A DNA stretch of 52,273 nt from Mycobacterium asiaticum (lineage in GTDB: Bacteria > Actinomycetota > Actinomycetes > Mycobacteriales > Mycobacteriaceae), in assembly GCF_001668675.1 (NCBI RefSeq), contig NZ_LZKQ01000094.1, positions 1 through 52,273 of the forward strand. The letters run 5' to 3'. Each line of letters opens with the position of its first letter. Position 1 is the first letter of the stretch. The notes below the pieces were generated by a model that worked only from the letters and a program-made list of their open reading frames with translations, made no database searches and was not told the DNA's origin. Positions 1 to 9,436 of the stretch are shown here, in pieces. The position numbers were made by a program, and so were the translations under genes.

Positions 1-239
1 AACGCGCACGTGAGCGTGCCACCCAACTCTTCCTTGCTGGCTTGAGCGCCGAGCTCGTTGATCAACCCGTGCTGCGGCACCCGCAACTTCCGGGCGACCC
101 GCTCCAAGCGCTCCAACGCCCGCAACCGCTCCGGCGTCGTGAACACGTCAAAGGACAACCCACACAACCGATCCACCTCGGCATCGAGTCCATCGAAGAC
201 CTCCACGATCTCCGCACGCGAACTCGAAACCATAACCAT
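1..239 (-). CDS. DUF222 / 13E12-repeat family protein, N-terminal part (runs off the window)
   Basis: Read on the minus strand from tandem in-frame ATGs at 239 and 233, the sequence gives an N-terminus with the segments [20 protein letters not shown] and [14 protein letters not shown], then a short motif ending in QHGLINEL. This helical start is characteristic of the mycobacterial 13E12 repeat / DUF222 proteins, which often carry an HNH nuclease domain at the C-terminus. About 79 residues are visible; the rest lies left of base 1, so the HNH domain cannot be checked. These genes are multicopy and frequently associated with mobile or rearranging regions. The family call is by recognition of the N-terminal pattern only; no function is claimed. 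Confidence 0.72.
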   Translation of the reverse strand, partial: MVMVSSSRAEIVEVFDGLDAEVDRLCGLSFDVFTTPERLRALERLERVARKLRVPQHGLINELGAQASKEELGGTLTCA

Positions 240-311
240 ATGCTATGCGGACCCACTGACAACTGTTCTCAGCAGAACCCTGAAATGCAATCAGTTCAAC
301 GTCTTTCGCCA

Positions 312-1178
312 TCAGAGCGCCGCTTCGATCGCGGCGGCATCAGGTGCGCAGTCACCCGCACCCCGGACCAGCGTCGCCAATGCGCCGCCTGCGCAGGCCC
401 GTTGCAACGCCAAGCGACGTTGCTCAGATGAACCCGGATCACCCGGCCAATTCGCCGCCAGCACACCGGCAAACACGTCACCGGCACCAGTCGTATCGAC
501 CGCGGTAACGGCAGGGGCAGGCACCTCAAACTCGCCGTCGACGCCGATGTACCGGGCCCCGCGCGCACCCAGGGTGACCACCAAATGAGGAACTTGCCAG
601 CGCCATTCGGTCGCCTCGTGTTCGTTGGCGACCACCACGTCGGTTACGCCGGCCAGTTCGGCCAGTGCGTCGGCATCCGACCCGGCGGGTGAAGCGGGTG
701 AGGCATTGACCATCACAACCGCCCCAGCCCGCCTCGCCTGCCGAGCTGCCGTCAATGCCGTCGTCACCGGAATCTCCAACTGGGTCAACAACACATCGCA
801 CTCCGCGACCACATCCGGCGTCAGCGTCAGGTGCCGATTGGCGCCGGGAGCCACCACGATGGTGTTCTCTGCGCCGGCGTCGACCACGATGACCGCCGTG
901 CCGCTCGGCCCGGGTTGCCGCACGATGCCGTCCAGGCCGACGCCCGCGGACCGCAGATGCGCCAACAATTGGTCAGCGGCGGCGTCCTCACCGACCGCAC
1001 CGACGAATTGCACCCGCGCGCCCGCTCGTGCCGCGGCCACCGCCTGATTGGCGCCCTTGCCGCCGGGGGCATGCGTCAACGATGACGCCAGCACCGTCTC
1101 ACCGGGCCTGGGCAGTTTGGCGACGTCCAGGGTCAGGTCGAGGTTCACGCTGCCGACCACGACCACCCGCGTTGACAT
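312..1178 (-). CDS. rbsK: Ribokinase (PfkB-family sugar kinase)
   Basis: A 288-residue PfkB-fold carbohydrate kinase, expected to phosphorylate ribose to ribose 5-phosphate in the cytosol. The N-terminus has the beta strand RVVVVGSVNLDL. The first PfkB signature, GGKGANQA, lies near residues 39-46 and binds the sugar. The second signature, DTTGAGDVFAG, lies near 228-238 and includes the catalytic-base Asp at 234 and the anion-hole glycines. Length is normal for ribokinase. The ATG at 1178 is the first start and leaves only 70 bases to the divergent membrane-protein gene, so the two probably share a promoter region. In M. tuberculosis the counterpart is Rv2436, next to the same cyclase gene. 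Substrate specificity within the PfkB family is inferred from overall similarity. Confidence 0.9.
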   Translation of the reverse strand: MSTRVVVVGSVNLDLTLDVAKLPRPGETVLASSLTHAPGGKGANQAVAAARAGARVQFVGAVGEDAAADQLLAHLRSAGVGLDGIVRQPGPSGTAVIVVDAGAENTIVVAPGANRHLTLTPDVVAECDVLLTQLEIPVTTALTAARQARRAGAVVMVNASPASPAGSDADALAELAGVTDVVVANEHEATEWRWQVPHLVVTLGARGARYIGVDGEFEVPAPAVTAVDTTGAGDVFAGVLAANWPGDPGSSEQRRLALQRACAGGALATLVRGAGDCAPDAAAIEAAL

Positions 1179-1248
1179 GTCGTCGAGAGTAGAAGCATTT
1201 CCCCAAACTTGGGCACGGTAGGCGACAGCCCGTGATTACCTTGCGGCC

Positions 1249-2010
1249 ATGGACATGTTGATCACGTTCGTCAGCTGGGGCGTGCCGGCTGCCGTCGTGG
1301 TGCTCATCGCTGTCAACCTCTACCGGATCAGGAAGCCGAAGTTCGCGGGCCCTCCGCTGGCGGGCATCGCCCACGTCCGTTCGCTGGAGTCGACGGGCAC
1401 GGTGATCGACAACAGGTACGTCTGCAACATCGGGTTGACTGTCGAACTGCCTGGGCGTGAACCCTACGAAGCCACCGTTCGGCAAGCGGTGCACCCCATT
1501 TCGTTGGCTTCGGTGCAGCCGGGCCTTATCGTGCGCGTTCAGGTTGACTCGGCGAACCCGCAGAAGGTCCGAATCGAATCCGGCCCGCCGACGCACCCGA
1601 CATCGGCAGGCCCACAACCGCCGCCGAGTGCCGCGGCAACCGCGGCGGCATACAACCAGCTCAAGCAACGGCACGGAGGCAGCTCGGGGCGGTGGGCGTC
1701 GGCGGCGGAATTGCTCGCCACCGGCCAACGGGTACCCGGGGTGCTGAAGTCCTTCGCGGCCAACGGAAACACGTTGCGAACCTTGGGCAGGGCGGCGACC
1801 GCGATGCCAGAACTTCTTGACGCCCCGCAGTATGTGATCGAGATGGAGCTGCGGTTTCCCAACCTGGCACCCGTGGTCGGTCGAAGCGTCCAGTCGGTAC
1901 CGCCGGAGCACGTACCGCATCTCGCCATCGGCCTCGAACTCCCTTGTGCGGTAGACCCTGCTGATCCTTCGCACCGATTCGTCGTCGACTGGGAGCGCGC
2001 CGTGCACTGA
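1249..2010 (+). CDS. Membrane-anchored protein of unknown function
   Basis: A 253-residue protein starting at an ATG at 1249. One hydrophobic segment (about residues 3-20, LITFVSWGVPAAVVVLIAV) is followed by a basic stretch (YRIRKPKF), so it is probably anchored by its N-terminus with the bulk facing the cytosol. The soluble part appears to contain two related beta-rich units: one around residues 35-110 (GTVIDNRYVCNIGLTVEL) and one around 155-250 (GVLKSFAANGNT then YVIEMELRFPNLAPV). They are joined by a Pro/Ala-rich linker at about 113-130. Similar two-unit proteins occur across mycobacteria, but I do not recognise a named function. It lies just upstream of the cyclase gene in the same direction with a 141-base gap, so co-expression is possible but not shown. 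Confidence 0.7.
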   Translation: MDMLITFVSWGVPAAVVVLIAVNLYRIRKPKFAGPPLAGIAHVRSLESTGTVIDNRYVCNIGLTVELPGREPYEATVRQAVHPISLASVQPGLIVRVQVDSANPQKVRIESGPPTHPTSAGPQPPPSAAATAAAYNQLKQRHGGSSGRWASAAELLATGQRVPGVLKSFAANGNTLRTLGRAATAMPELLDAPQYVIEMELRFPNLAPVVGRSVQSVPPEHVPHLAIGLELPCAVDPADPSHRFVVDWERAVH

Positions 2011-2151
2011 GCACCGCAGCGTCACTCTTTGGTGGAAGCCAGGACACAAGACGGCGTCACTTTCTCACCGAAGACCGCTATCCGCCGGGCCGCAAGCTAA
2101 TCTGCACCGTGACCGGGGACCCGTAGCAGACCGGTAGCAGAAGGAAGCCGA

Positions 2152-4332
2152 TTGACGTCGGGTGAGCCAACAGAGCCAACGCCGGAGAGTGTCAGCGCTC
2201 CGGCCAAGAGGCGTTTCCGACCGCGCCTGCCGGGGATTCGCTTCCGGGTCAGCATTCAATCCAAAATCCTGATCGCCCTGCTGCTGTCGAGCATCCTGTC
2301 CGTGGCCGTGATTGGCGTCCTGGCCGGCATCTCTGGCCGCAGTGCCTTGCGTGAAGTCGAGTCCGAGCGGCTGATCGAACTGCGCGAGTCCCAGAAGCGG
2401 CAGATCGAGGCGCTGTTCACCGAAGTGACGAATTCCCTGGATGTCTACAGCAGCGGATTCAGCGTCGACCAAGCGGTGGTTGCGCTGTCCGCCGGATTCA
2501 ATCAGTTGGCCAACGCCACCATCAGCGGCCCGCAACAACAGGCAATCGTCAACTACTACGAAAATCGCATGATCAAGCCCATGCAGCGAGTGACCGGCGA
2601 AGACATCGATCTCAACGCCGTGCTACCGAAAACCAACGCACAGCGCTACCTCCAAGCCAATTACACGGCCACATCAAAGCCCGACTCGACGCCGACGCTG
2701 GACGCCGGCGATGGCAGCGCATGGTCGGCGGCCAATGCGCGCTACGACTTCTACATGCGCGACATCGTCAAGCGTTTCGACTACCAGGACGCGCTGCTGT
2801 TCGACATGGACGGCAACGTGGTGTATTCGGTCCGGAAGGGACCGGACCTCGGGACCAACATCCTCACCGGGCCGTACCGCGAGTCGAATCTCCGCGAGGC
2901 GTACCAAAAAGCGCTGCGCGCCAACGATATCGAGTTCGTCTGGATCACCGACTTTCAGCCCTACCAGCCGGCGCTGGGCGCGCCGACCGCGTGGGTGGTG
3001 TCGCCGGTCGGCATCGATGGCAAGTCCGACGGTGTGATGGCCCTACCGGTACCCATCGCCAAGATCAACCAGATCATGACTGCCAACAAGGACTGGGATG
3101 CCGCGGGTATGGGAGCGGCGACCGAGACGTACCTGGCGGGACCCGACAGCTTGATGCGCTCCGATTCAAGACTTTTCCTGCAAGATCCGCAGGAGTACCG
3201 GCGCGAGGTGATCGCGGCCGGGACCTCGTCGGAGATCGCCGACCGGGCGATTCGGCTGGGTGGCACAACGTTGGTGCAGCCGATCCACAGTGCCGGACTC
3301 AAGGCCGCCCTACGCGGTGAGACCGGGGTGATGGTGGGTACGGATTACACCGGCAACAGGGAACTCGAGGCCTACGCCCCGCTGGACATCCCGAATTCCG
3401 ATCTGCACTGGGCGATTCTGGCCACTCGGGACGACTCCGACGCATTCGCCAGGCTGGCCAGATTCAGCAAATCGCTTGCGGTGGCGGTCGCGGCCATGAT
3501 CTTCGCGATCAGCGTGGCTTCCATGCTGATCGCGCAGGCCGCGGTACGCCCCGTACGCCGCCTGGAGGAGGGGACGCAACGGATCAGCTCGGGTGACTAC
3601 GAGGTCAACATTCCGATCACGTCGCGTGACGAGATCGGCGACCTCACCGGAGCCTTCAACGAGATGAGCCGCAACCTCGCTATCAAGGAAGAGCTTCTCA
3701 ACGAGCAACGGCGAGAGAACGATCGACTCCTGCTCTCGCTGATGCCCGAGTCGGTGGTGCAGCGATATCGCCAGGGCGACAGCACCATCGCCCAGATGCA
3801 CCAGGACGTCGCGATCATCTTTGCCGACATCGTCGGAGTCGACGAGATTTCCACCGAGGTCCCCGAACACGAATTGGTCGGAATCGTCGACGATCTCTTC
3901 GGCCAGTTCGACTCGGCCGCAGAATCCCTTGGTGTCGAACGGATCCGCACCTTCCACAACGGATATCTGGCCAGCTGCGGCGTCATCACACCACGATTGG
4001 ACAGCCTGCATCGCAGCATCGAGTTCGCGCTCGAGATGCGGCGGATCATCGACCGATTCAACAATCAGAGTCGCCACCATCTTGGGTTGCGGGTAGGTAT
4101 CAACACCGGAAACGTCGTCAGCGGACTGGTCGGTCAGTCCGGTCTGGTCTACGACATGTGGGGTACCGCCGTCAGCCTGGCTTACCAAATGCACAGTGGC
4201 GCACCGCAACCGGGCATTTACGTGGCAGTCCAGGTGTATGAGGCGATGCGCGATTCTCGCCAGTTCACCCCGGCGGGCACGGTCTCGGTGGGCGGCGCCG
4301 AGCAGACGATCTACCGGTTGTCGGAGCGCTGA
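2152..4332 (+). CDS. Receptor-type class III adenylate/guanylate cyclase homologue with degenerate catalytic site
   Basis: A 726-residue membrane protein, counterpart of M. tuberculosis Rv2435c. A TTG start at 2152 is preceded by an AAGGAA ribosome-binding site. Layout: cytosolic tail, membrane helix about 38-62, extracytoplasmic sensor region about 65-435, second helix about 440-465, HAMP linker about 466-520 (AVRPVRRLEEGTQRISSGDY), short signalling helix, and cyclase domain about 550-726. The first metal-binding Asp is present (FADIVG, Asp559). The second metal position is Asn603 (RTFHNGYL instead of the usual GD). Both usual lysines before it are Arg (597, 599). The catalytic Asn-x-x-x-Arg pair is Ser675 and Gln679 (AVSLAYQM). 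I infer weak or no cyclase activity, so the domain may act as a sensor. The stop overlaps the next start (ATGA), implying translational coupling with the MscS-CNB protein. Confidence 0.88.
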   Translation: MTSGEPTEPTPESVSAPAKRRFRPRLPGIRFRVSIQSKILIALLLSSILSVAVIGVLAGISGRSALREVESERLIELRESQKRQIEALFTEVTNSLDVYSSGFSVDQAVVALSAGFNQLANATISGPQQQAIVNYYENRMIKPMQRVTGEDIDLNAVLPKTNAQRYLQANYTATSKPDSTPTLDAGDGSAWSAANARYDFYMRDIVKRFDYQDALLFDMDGNVVYSVRKGPDLGTNILTGPYRESNLREAYQKALRANDIEFVWITDFQPYQPALGAPTAWVVSPVGIDGKSDGVMALPVPIAKINQIMTANKDWDAAGMGAATETYLAGPDSLMRSDSRLFLQDPQEYRREVIAAGTSSEIADRAIRLGGTTLVQPIHSAGLKAALRGETGVMVGTDYTGNRELEAYAPLDIPNSDLHWAILATRDDSDAFARLARFSKSLAVAVAAMIFAISVASMLIAQAAVRPVRRLEEGTQRISSGDYEVNIPITSRDEIGDLTGAFNEMSRNLAIKEELLNEQRRENDRLLLSLMPESVVQRYRQGDSTIAQMHQDVAIIFADIVGVDEISTEVPEHELVGIVDDLFGQFDSAAESLGVERIRTFHNGYLASCGVITPRLDSLHRSIEFALEMRRIIDRFNNQSRHHLGLRVGINTGNVVSGLVGQSGLVYDMWGTAVSLAYQMHSGAPQPGIYVAVQVYEAMRDSRQFTPAGTVSVGGAEQTIYRLSER

Positions 4333-5735
4333 TGAATCCGTTGCATTCCTCCTGGTTCTTTTGGGCCATCGCGGTAGCGGTCGGCTTCCCGGCCGGACTG
4401 ATCCTGCTCACCGAGCTACACCACACGCTGGTCAGACGGCGCAGCCGACTGGCCCGACAGGTCGGCATGGTGCGCAACTGGCTGCTACCGCTCGGGGCGT
4501 TGCTGCTGTTGCTGGTGAAGGCGTCGCAGATCTCGGCGGGCGACGTCCCGGTGCGACTGCTGACCACGGTGTTCGGGTTCCTGGTCCTGGTGCTGCTGCT
4601 GTCCGGCCTCAACGCCACGGTGTTCGAAGGCGCTCCCGAAGACAGTTGGCGCAAGCGGGTTCCGGCGATCTTCCTGGATGTCGGCCGCTTCGCGCTGATC
4701 GGGCTGGGTCTGGCGGTGATCCTGTCCTACATCTGGGGTGTGCGCGTCGGCGGTGTGTTCACCGCGCTCGGGATCACTTCCGTGGTCATCGGCCTGATGC
4801 TGCAGAACTCGGTCGGTCAGATCGTGTCGGGCCTGTTCATGCTCTTCGAGCAGCCCTTCCGGATCAACGATTGGCTGGACACCCAGACCGCGCGGGGACG
4901 AGTTGTCGAGGTGAACTGGCGCGCCGTGCACATCCAGACCGGAAGCGGCATGCGCATCATGCCGAATTCCATGCTGGCCACCACCGCCTTCACCAACCTC
5001 AGCCGTCCCGCCGGCCCGCACAAGGTCTCGGTCACCACCACGTTCGCCACCTCGGATCCGCCCGACAAGGTGTGCGCGATGCTGTCGTTCGTGGCCAGCG
5101 GGTTGCCGCTGATCCAGCCCGGCACGGTACCGACCTCGGTGGCGCTGGGCGGCGGCGAGTACCGCACCACGATCAGGGTCGGTTCGCCGTCGGACGCAGG
5201 AGACACCGAGGCGACGTTCCTGCGCTGGATCTGGTACGCCTCGCGCCGGCAGGAACTGCATCTGGACGGCGCGGATGACGACTTCTCGACGTCCGAACGG
5301 GTCCGGCACGCATTGCGCACGGTGGTCGCGACCGAGCTCCGCCTCACCCTCGCCGATCAGCAGTTCCTCGCTCCCTACGCCCGCATCGTCAGGTACGGCG
5401 CCGACGAGAAGGTGCAGTACGCCGGAGCCATCGCCACGGTGATGACGTTCCTCGTCGCCGGGAGGGTGCGGCTGACCGTCACCGACGAGGACGGTGTCGA
5501 AGTGCCCGTGACCACGCTCGACGAGGGTTCGTTCATCGGGATCACCGCGCTGACTCGGCAACGCAACGTGGCCGCCGCCTACGCCCTGGAAGAGGTCACC
5601 GCGCTGGAGATCGACCGCGAACACATCGAGCAAATCGTGATGGACAAGCCGCTGCTGCTGCAGGACCTGGGCCGGTTGATCGAGGAGCGGCAGCGCAAGG
5701 CCAAGCGGGTGACCCAGCGCCAGCCGGCGGGCTGA
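4332..5735 (+). CDS. MscS-family mechanosensitive channel with C-terminal cyclic-nucleotide-binding domain
   Basis: A 467-residue protein, counterpart of M. tuberculosis Rv2434c. Several membrane helices occupy about residues 8-30, 48-66, 73-95 and 112-180. The MscS pore and beta region follows (ALGITSVVIGLMLQNSVGQI, then FRINDWLDT and VVEVNWRAVHIQT). A C-terminal cNMP-binding fold covers about 345-455. In its phosphate-binding cassette (EGSFIGITALTRQRN, about 398-412) the Arg is kept (Arg411), but the usual ribose-binding Glu is Ile404, so nucleotide binding may be altered or lost. The start codon overlaps the stop of the degenerate cyclase gene, so the two are made together and probably act together in the membrane. 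A gating role for a nucleotide or for the partner protein is inference. Confidence 0.88.
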   Translation: MNPLHSSWFFWAIAVAVGFPAGLILLTELHHTLVRRRSRLARQVGMVRNWLLPLGALLLLLVKASQISAGDVPVRLLTTVFGFLVLVLLLSGLNATVFEGAPEDSWRKRVPAIFLDVGRFALIGLGLAVILSYIWGVRVGGVFTALGITSVVIGLMLQNSVGQIVSGLFMLFEQPFRINDWLDTQTARGRVVEVNWRAVHIQTGSGMRIMPNSMLATTAFTNLSRPAGPHKVSVTTTFATSDPPDKVCAMLSFVASGLPLIQPGTVPTSVALGGGEYRTTIRVGSPSDAGDTEATFLRWIWYASRRQELHLDGADDDFSTSERVRHALRTVVATELRLTLADQQFLAPYARIVRYGADEKVQYAGAIATVMTFLVAGRVRLTVTDEDGVEVPVTTLDEGSFIGITALTRQRNVAAAYALEEVTALEIDREHIEQIVMDKPLLLQDLGRLIEERQRKAKRVTQRQPAG

Positions 5736-5849
5736 ACCGGGTCGCCATGATCGTCGGCACCGACATGGCCGGCCTCTACCGGTGGTGGACGACGAAGTCC
5801 GGCTGACCCACGCTGAGTGAACAGGCCCGCATGCCGATACCCTGGATCA

Positions 5850-7097
5850 ATGAGTTTGCACGCACCGGCGCTTCCCGATCTGCGCAAAGAGGTGCATGAC
5901 GCCGCCCGTCGTGCGCGGGTGGCGGCCCGCATCCTGGCTTCCGTGCCGACCGCGGTCAAAGACCGCGCGCTGCACGCCGCCGCCGACGCGATCCTGGCCA
6001 ACGTCGACCGAATCCTGGCCGCCAACGCCGAGGATCTGAACGCCGCGCGCGACGCCAACACCCCCAACGCGATGCTCGACCGGCTTGCACTGAACCCGCA
6101 GCGGGTCGACGGCATCGCCGCGGGGCTTCGGCAGGTCGCCGGGCTGCCCGACCCGGTCGGTCAGGTGCTGCGCGGATCCACCCTGCCGAATGGGTTGCAA
6201 CTGCGTCAGCAGCGTGTTCCGCTCGGCGTGGTCGGAATGATCTACGAGGGCCGCCCGAACGTGACGGTCGATGCCTTCGGCCTGACGCTGAAATCCGGCA
6301 ACGCGGCCCTGCTGCGCGGCAGCTCCTCGGCGGCGCGATCCAACGAGGCGCTGGTCAAGGTGCTGCGCGAGACCCTGACCGGTCAGGAACTGCCGGCCGA
6401 CGCGGTCCAACTGCTCTCATCGTCCGACCGCGCCACGGTCACCCACCTGATCCAGGCTCGCGGCCTGGTCGACGTCGCGATTCCGCGCGGCGGCGCGGGC
6501 CTCATCGAGGCGGTGGTGCGAGACGCGCAGATTCCGACCATCGAGACCGGCGTCGGCAACTGCCACGTGTACGTCCACGAATCCGCCGACCTGGATGTCG
6601 CCGAACGGATTCTGCTCAACTCCAAGACTCGTCGTCCGAGTGTGTGCAACGCCGCGGAAACCCTGCTGGTCGATGCCGCGATAGCCGACGAGGCGATGCC
6701 CCGGCTGCTGGGCGCGCTGCAGGGCGCCGGCGTCGCCGTGCACACCGATGCGGGTGAGGACGACCTGCGCCGCGAGTACTTGGCGATGGACATCGCGGTC
6801 GCGGTGGTCGACGGCGTGGACGCCGCGATTGCCCACATCAACGAATACGGCACCGGGCACACCGAAGCCATCGTGACGACGAATCTTGCTGCGGCGCAGC
6901 GGTTCACCGAACAGGTCGACGCGGCCGCGGTGATGGTCAACGCTTCCACCGCCTTCACCGACGGCGAGCAGTTCGGGTTCGGCGCCGAGATCGGCATCTC
7001 CACCCAGAAACTGCACGCCCGCGGCCCGATGGGGCTGCCGGAATTGACCTCGACCAAATGGATCGTGTGGGGCTCCGGCCAAACCCGTCCGGCCTAA
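5850..7097 (+). CDS. proA: Gamma-glutamyl phosphate reductase
   Basis: A 415-residue enzyme that reduces gamma-glutamyl phosphate to glutamate 5-semialdehyde with NADPH, the second step of proline synthesis, in the cytosol. It is very close along its length to mycobacterial ProA, including [20 protein letters not shown] near 127-146 and the catalytic cysteine motif [13 protein letters not shown] (Cys266). The C-terminus [13 protein letters not shown] is typical. The ATG at 5850 gives the same length as M. tuberculosis ProA (Rv2427c). A GTG 33 bases upstream is in frame but less likely. In M. tuberculosis several genes (ahpC, ahpD, PE25/PPE41 and others) separate proA from the MscS gene. Here only 114 bases do, with no gene that I can support. 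Confidence 0.96.
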   Translation: MSLHAPALPDLRKEVHDAARRARVAARILASVPTAVKDRALHAAADAILANVDRILAANAEDLNAARDANTPNAMLDRLALNPQRVDGIAAGLRQVAGLPDPVGQVLRGSTLPNGLQLRQQRVPLGVVGMIYEGRPNVTVDAFGLTLKSGNAALLRGSSSAARSNEALVKVLRETLTGQELPADAVQLLSSSDRATVTHLIQARGLVDVAIPRGGAGLIEAVVRDAQIPTIETGVGNCHVYVHESADLDVAERILLNSKTRRPSVCNAAETLLVDAAIADEAMPRLLGALQGAGVAVHTDAGEDDLRREYLAMDIAVAVVDGVDAAIAHINEYGTGHTEAIVTTNLAAAQRFTEQVDAAAVMVNASTAFTDGEQFGFGAEIGISTQKLHARGPMGLPELTSTKWIVWGSGQTRPA

Positions 7098-7111
7098 ACC
7101 AAGGAGACTCA

Positions 7112-7987
7112 ATGAGCGTGCCCGCACGGCCTGTGCCGCTGTTCGCCGATATCGCCGACGTTTCGCGACGGCTCGCCGAGACCGGTTACCTTCCCGACAC
7201 CGCCACCGCCACCGCGGTTTTCCTGGCCGACCGGCTCGGCAAACCGTTGCTGGTGGAAGGCCCGGCCGGGGTCGGCAAGACCGAACTGGCTCGCGCCGTC
7301 GCCCAGGCCACGGGATCGGGCTTGGTCCGGCTGCAGTGCTATGAGGGCGTCGACGAGGCCCGCGCCCTGTACGAGTGGAATCACGCCAAGCAGATCTTGC
7401 GCATCCAGGCCGGCTCCGGCGACTGGGAGGCCACCAAGGACGACGTTTTCAGTGAAGAGTTCCTGCTGCAGCGCCCGCTGCTGACCGCGATCCGCCGCAC
7501 CGAACCGACCGTCCTGCTGATCGACGAGACCGACAAGGCCGACATCGAAATCGAAGGCCTGCTGCTGGAGGTGCTTTCCGACTTCGCCGTGACCGTGCCG
7601 GAATTGGGCACTATCACCGCCACCCGCACGCCGTTGGTGGTGCTGACCTCGAACGCCACCCGCGAGCTGTCCGAGGCGCTCAAGCGCCGCTGCCTGTTCC
7701 TGCACATCGACTTCCCGACCCCCGAGCTGGAACGGCGCATCCTGTTGTCCCGGGTGCCCGAACTGCCCCAGCACCTCGCCGAGGAATTGGTGCGCATCAT
7801 CGGGGTGCTGCGCGGCATGCAACTGAAGAAGGTGCCGTCGATCGCCGAGACCATCGACTGGGGACGCACGCTGCTCGCGTTGGGGCTGGACACCATCGAC
7901 GACGCCGTCGTCGCCGCCACCCTCGGTGTGGTGCTCAAACACCAGTCCGATCAGCAGCGCGCGGCCGGTGAGTTAAGGCTGAACTGA
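7112..7987 (+). CDS. MoxR-family AAA+ ATPase
   Basis: A 291-residue AAA+ ATPase, counterpart of Rv2426c. Walker A is GPAGVGKTE (about 50-58) and Walker B is LLIDETD (about 135-141, Asp138-Glu139), with sensor 1 in VVLTSNATREL. MoxR ATPases typically act as chaperones for a VWA-domain partner encoded next door, and here the stop overlaps the start of exactly such a gene (ATGA at 7984-7987). The chosen ATG at 7112 has a clear AAGGAG ribosome-binding site 6-7 bases upstream. An earlier in-frame start would lie inside proA. The client of the pair is unknown. Some bacterial MoxR-VWA pairs insert metals into enzymes, but nothing here names a client. Confidence 0.92.
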   Translation: MSVPARPVPLFADIADVSRRLAETGYLPDTATATAVFLADRLGKPLLVEGPAGVGKTELARAVAQATGSGLVRLQCYEGVDEARALYEWNHAKQILRIQAGSGDWEATKDDVFSEEFLLQRPLLTAIRRTEPTVLLIDETDKADIEIEGLLLEVLSDFAVTVPELGTITATRTPLVVLTSNATRELSEALKRRCLFLHIDFPTPELERRILLSRVPELPQHLAEELVRIIGVLRGMQLKKVPSIAETIDWGRTLLALGLDTIDDAVVAATLGVVLKHQSDQQRAAGELRLN

Positions 7988-9429
7988 TGGCCACCCGGCG
8001 CATCCGCCCGTCCCGGCCGCTCGCCCCGCACGGGCTGCCCGGTCATCTGGTCGGTTTCGTGGAAGCCCTTCGCGCCAGCGGCATTTCGGTGGGGCCGTCG
8101 GAGACGGTGGACGCCGGCCGGGTGATGGCCACGCTGGGTCTGGGCGACCGCGAGGTGTTGCGGGAAGGCATCGCGTGTGCGGTGCTGCGCCGGCCGGATC
8201 ACCGGGACACCTACGACGCGATGTTCGACCTGTGGTTCCCCGCGGCCCTGGGCGCCCGCGCGGTGATAACCGAGGACGACGCGGCCGGTGACCCCGACGG
8301 CCTGCCGCCCGACGACGTCGAGGCGATGCGGCAGATGCTGCTGGATCTGCTCAACGAAAACCCCGAACTGGCCGACATGGACGAGCGGCTGGTGCGGATG
8401 ATCGCCCGGATCGTCGAGGCCTACGGGAAATACAACTCCAGCCGCGGTCCGTCCTTCTCCTCGTATCAGGCGCTCAAGGCGATGGCGTTGGATGAGCTGG
8501 AGGGCAAACTGCTCGCGGGGCTACTCGCCCCCTACGGTGACGAGCCCTCGCCCAGCCAGGAGCAGATCGCCAAGGCGCTTGCCGCGCAGAAGATCTCACA
8601 GCTGCGCAGGATGGTCGACGCGGAGACGAAGCGGCGCACCGCCGAACAGTTGGGTCGCGACCACGTCCAGATGTACGGCATTCCCCAACTCTCGGAGAAC
8701 GTCGAATTTCTGCGAGCGTCCGGTGACCAGTTGCGGCAGATGCGCCGGGTGGTGGCCCCGCTGGCGCGAACCCTGGCGACTCGGTTGGCCGCCCGGCGTC
8801 GTCGGTCCCGCGCGGGGACGATCGACCTGCGCAAGACGCTGCGCAAGTCGATGTCCACCGGTGGGGTGCCGATCGACGTGGTGCTGAAGAAGCCGCGCCC
8901 GGCGCGTCCGGAATTGGTGGTGTTGTGCGATGTCTCGGGTTCGGTCGCGGGGTTCAGCCACTTCACCCTGTTGCTGGTACATGCTCTGCGCCAACAGTTT
9001 TCGCGGGTGCGGGTGTTCGCGTTCATCGACACCACCGACGAGGTGACCCACATGTTCGGCCCGGAAGCGGACCTGGCCGTGGCGATCCAGCGGATCACCC
9101 GGGAGGCCGGCGTATTCGCCCGAGACGGACACTCCGACTACGGCAACGCGTTCGTCTCGTTCGTACAGGCCAACCCCAACGTGCTGTCGCCGCGCAGTTC
9201 ACTGCTGGTGCTCGGCGACGGGCGCACCAACTATCGCAACCCGGCCGTCGACGTGCTGGCCGACATGGTGACCGCCGCCCGACATGCGCACTGGCTCAAC
9301 CCCGAGCCCAAACACCTGTGGGGCAGCGGGGATTCGGCGGTGCCGCGCTACGAAGAGGTCATCGCGATGCACGAATGCCGGTCGGCCAAGCAGCTGGCGG
9401 CGGTGATCGACCAGCTACTGCCGGTATAA
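7987..9429 (+). CDS. VWA (CoxE-like) domain protein, partner of MoxR
   Basis: A 480-residue protein, same length as Rv2425c as I recall it. The N-terminal two thirds is largely helical and charged. The C-terminal part is a von Willebrand factor A domain of the CoxE type with a MIDAS metal site at DVSGS (315-319). The motif continues with FAFIDTTDEV and later LVLGDGRTNYRNP, typical of the family. It overlaps the MoxR gene by the ATGA junction, so the two are co-translated and presumably form a complex in the cytosol. Function beyond that is not known. The gene ends at a hairpin shared with the convergent methyltransferase gene. Confidence 0.9.
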   Translation: MATRRIRPSRPLAPHGLPGHLVGFVEALRASGISVGPSETVDAGRVMATLGLGDREVLREGIACAVLRRPDHRDTYDAMFDLWFPAALGARAVITEDDAAGDPDGLPPDDVEAMRQMLLDLLNENPELADMDERLVRMIARIVEAYGKYNSSRGPSFSSYQALKAMALDELEGKLLAGLLAPYGDEPSPSQEQIAKALAAQKISQLRRMVDAETKRRTAEQLGRDHVQMYGIPQLSENVEFLRASGDQLRQMRRVVAPLARTLATRLAARRRRSRAGTIDLRKTLRKSMSTGGVPIDVVLKKPRPARPELVVLCDVSGSVAGFSHFTLLLVHALRQQFSRVRVFAFIDTTDEVTHMFGPEADLAVAIQRITREAGVFARDGHSDYGNAFVSFVQANPNVLSPRSSLLVLGDGRTNYRNPAVDVLADMVTAARHAHWLNPEPKHLWGSGDSAVPRYEEVIAMHECRSAKQLAAVIDQLLPV

Positions 9430-9436
9430 GCGCGCA

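Noticed and set aside
5748..5807. Short open frame (19 codons) between the MscS gene and proA
   Set aside because: No ribosome-binding site or family; too short to support, possibly a remnant.
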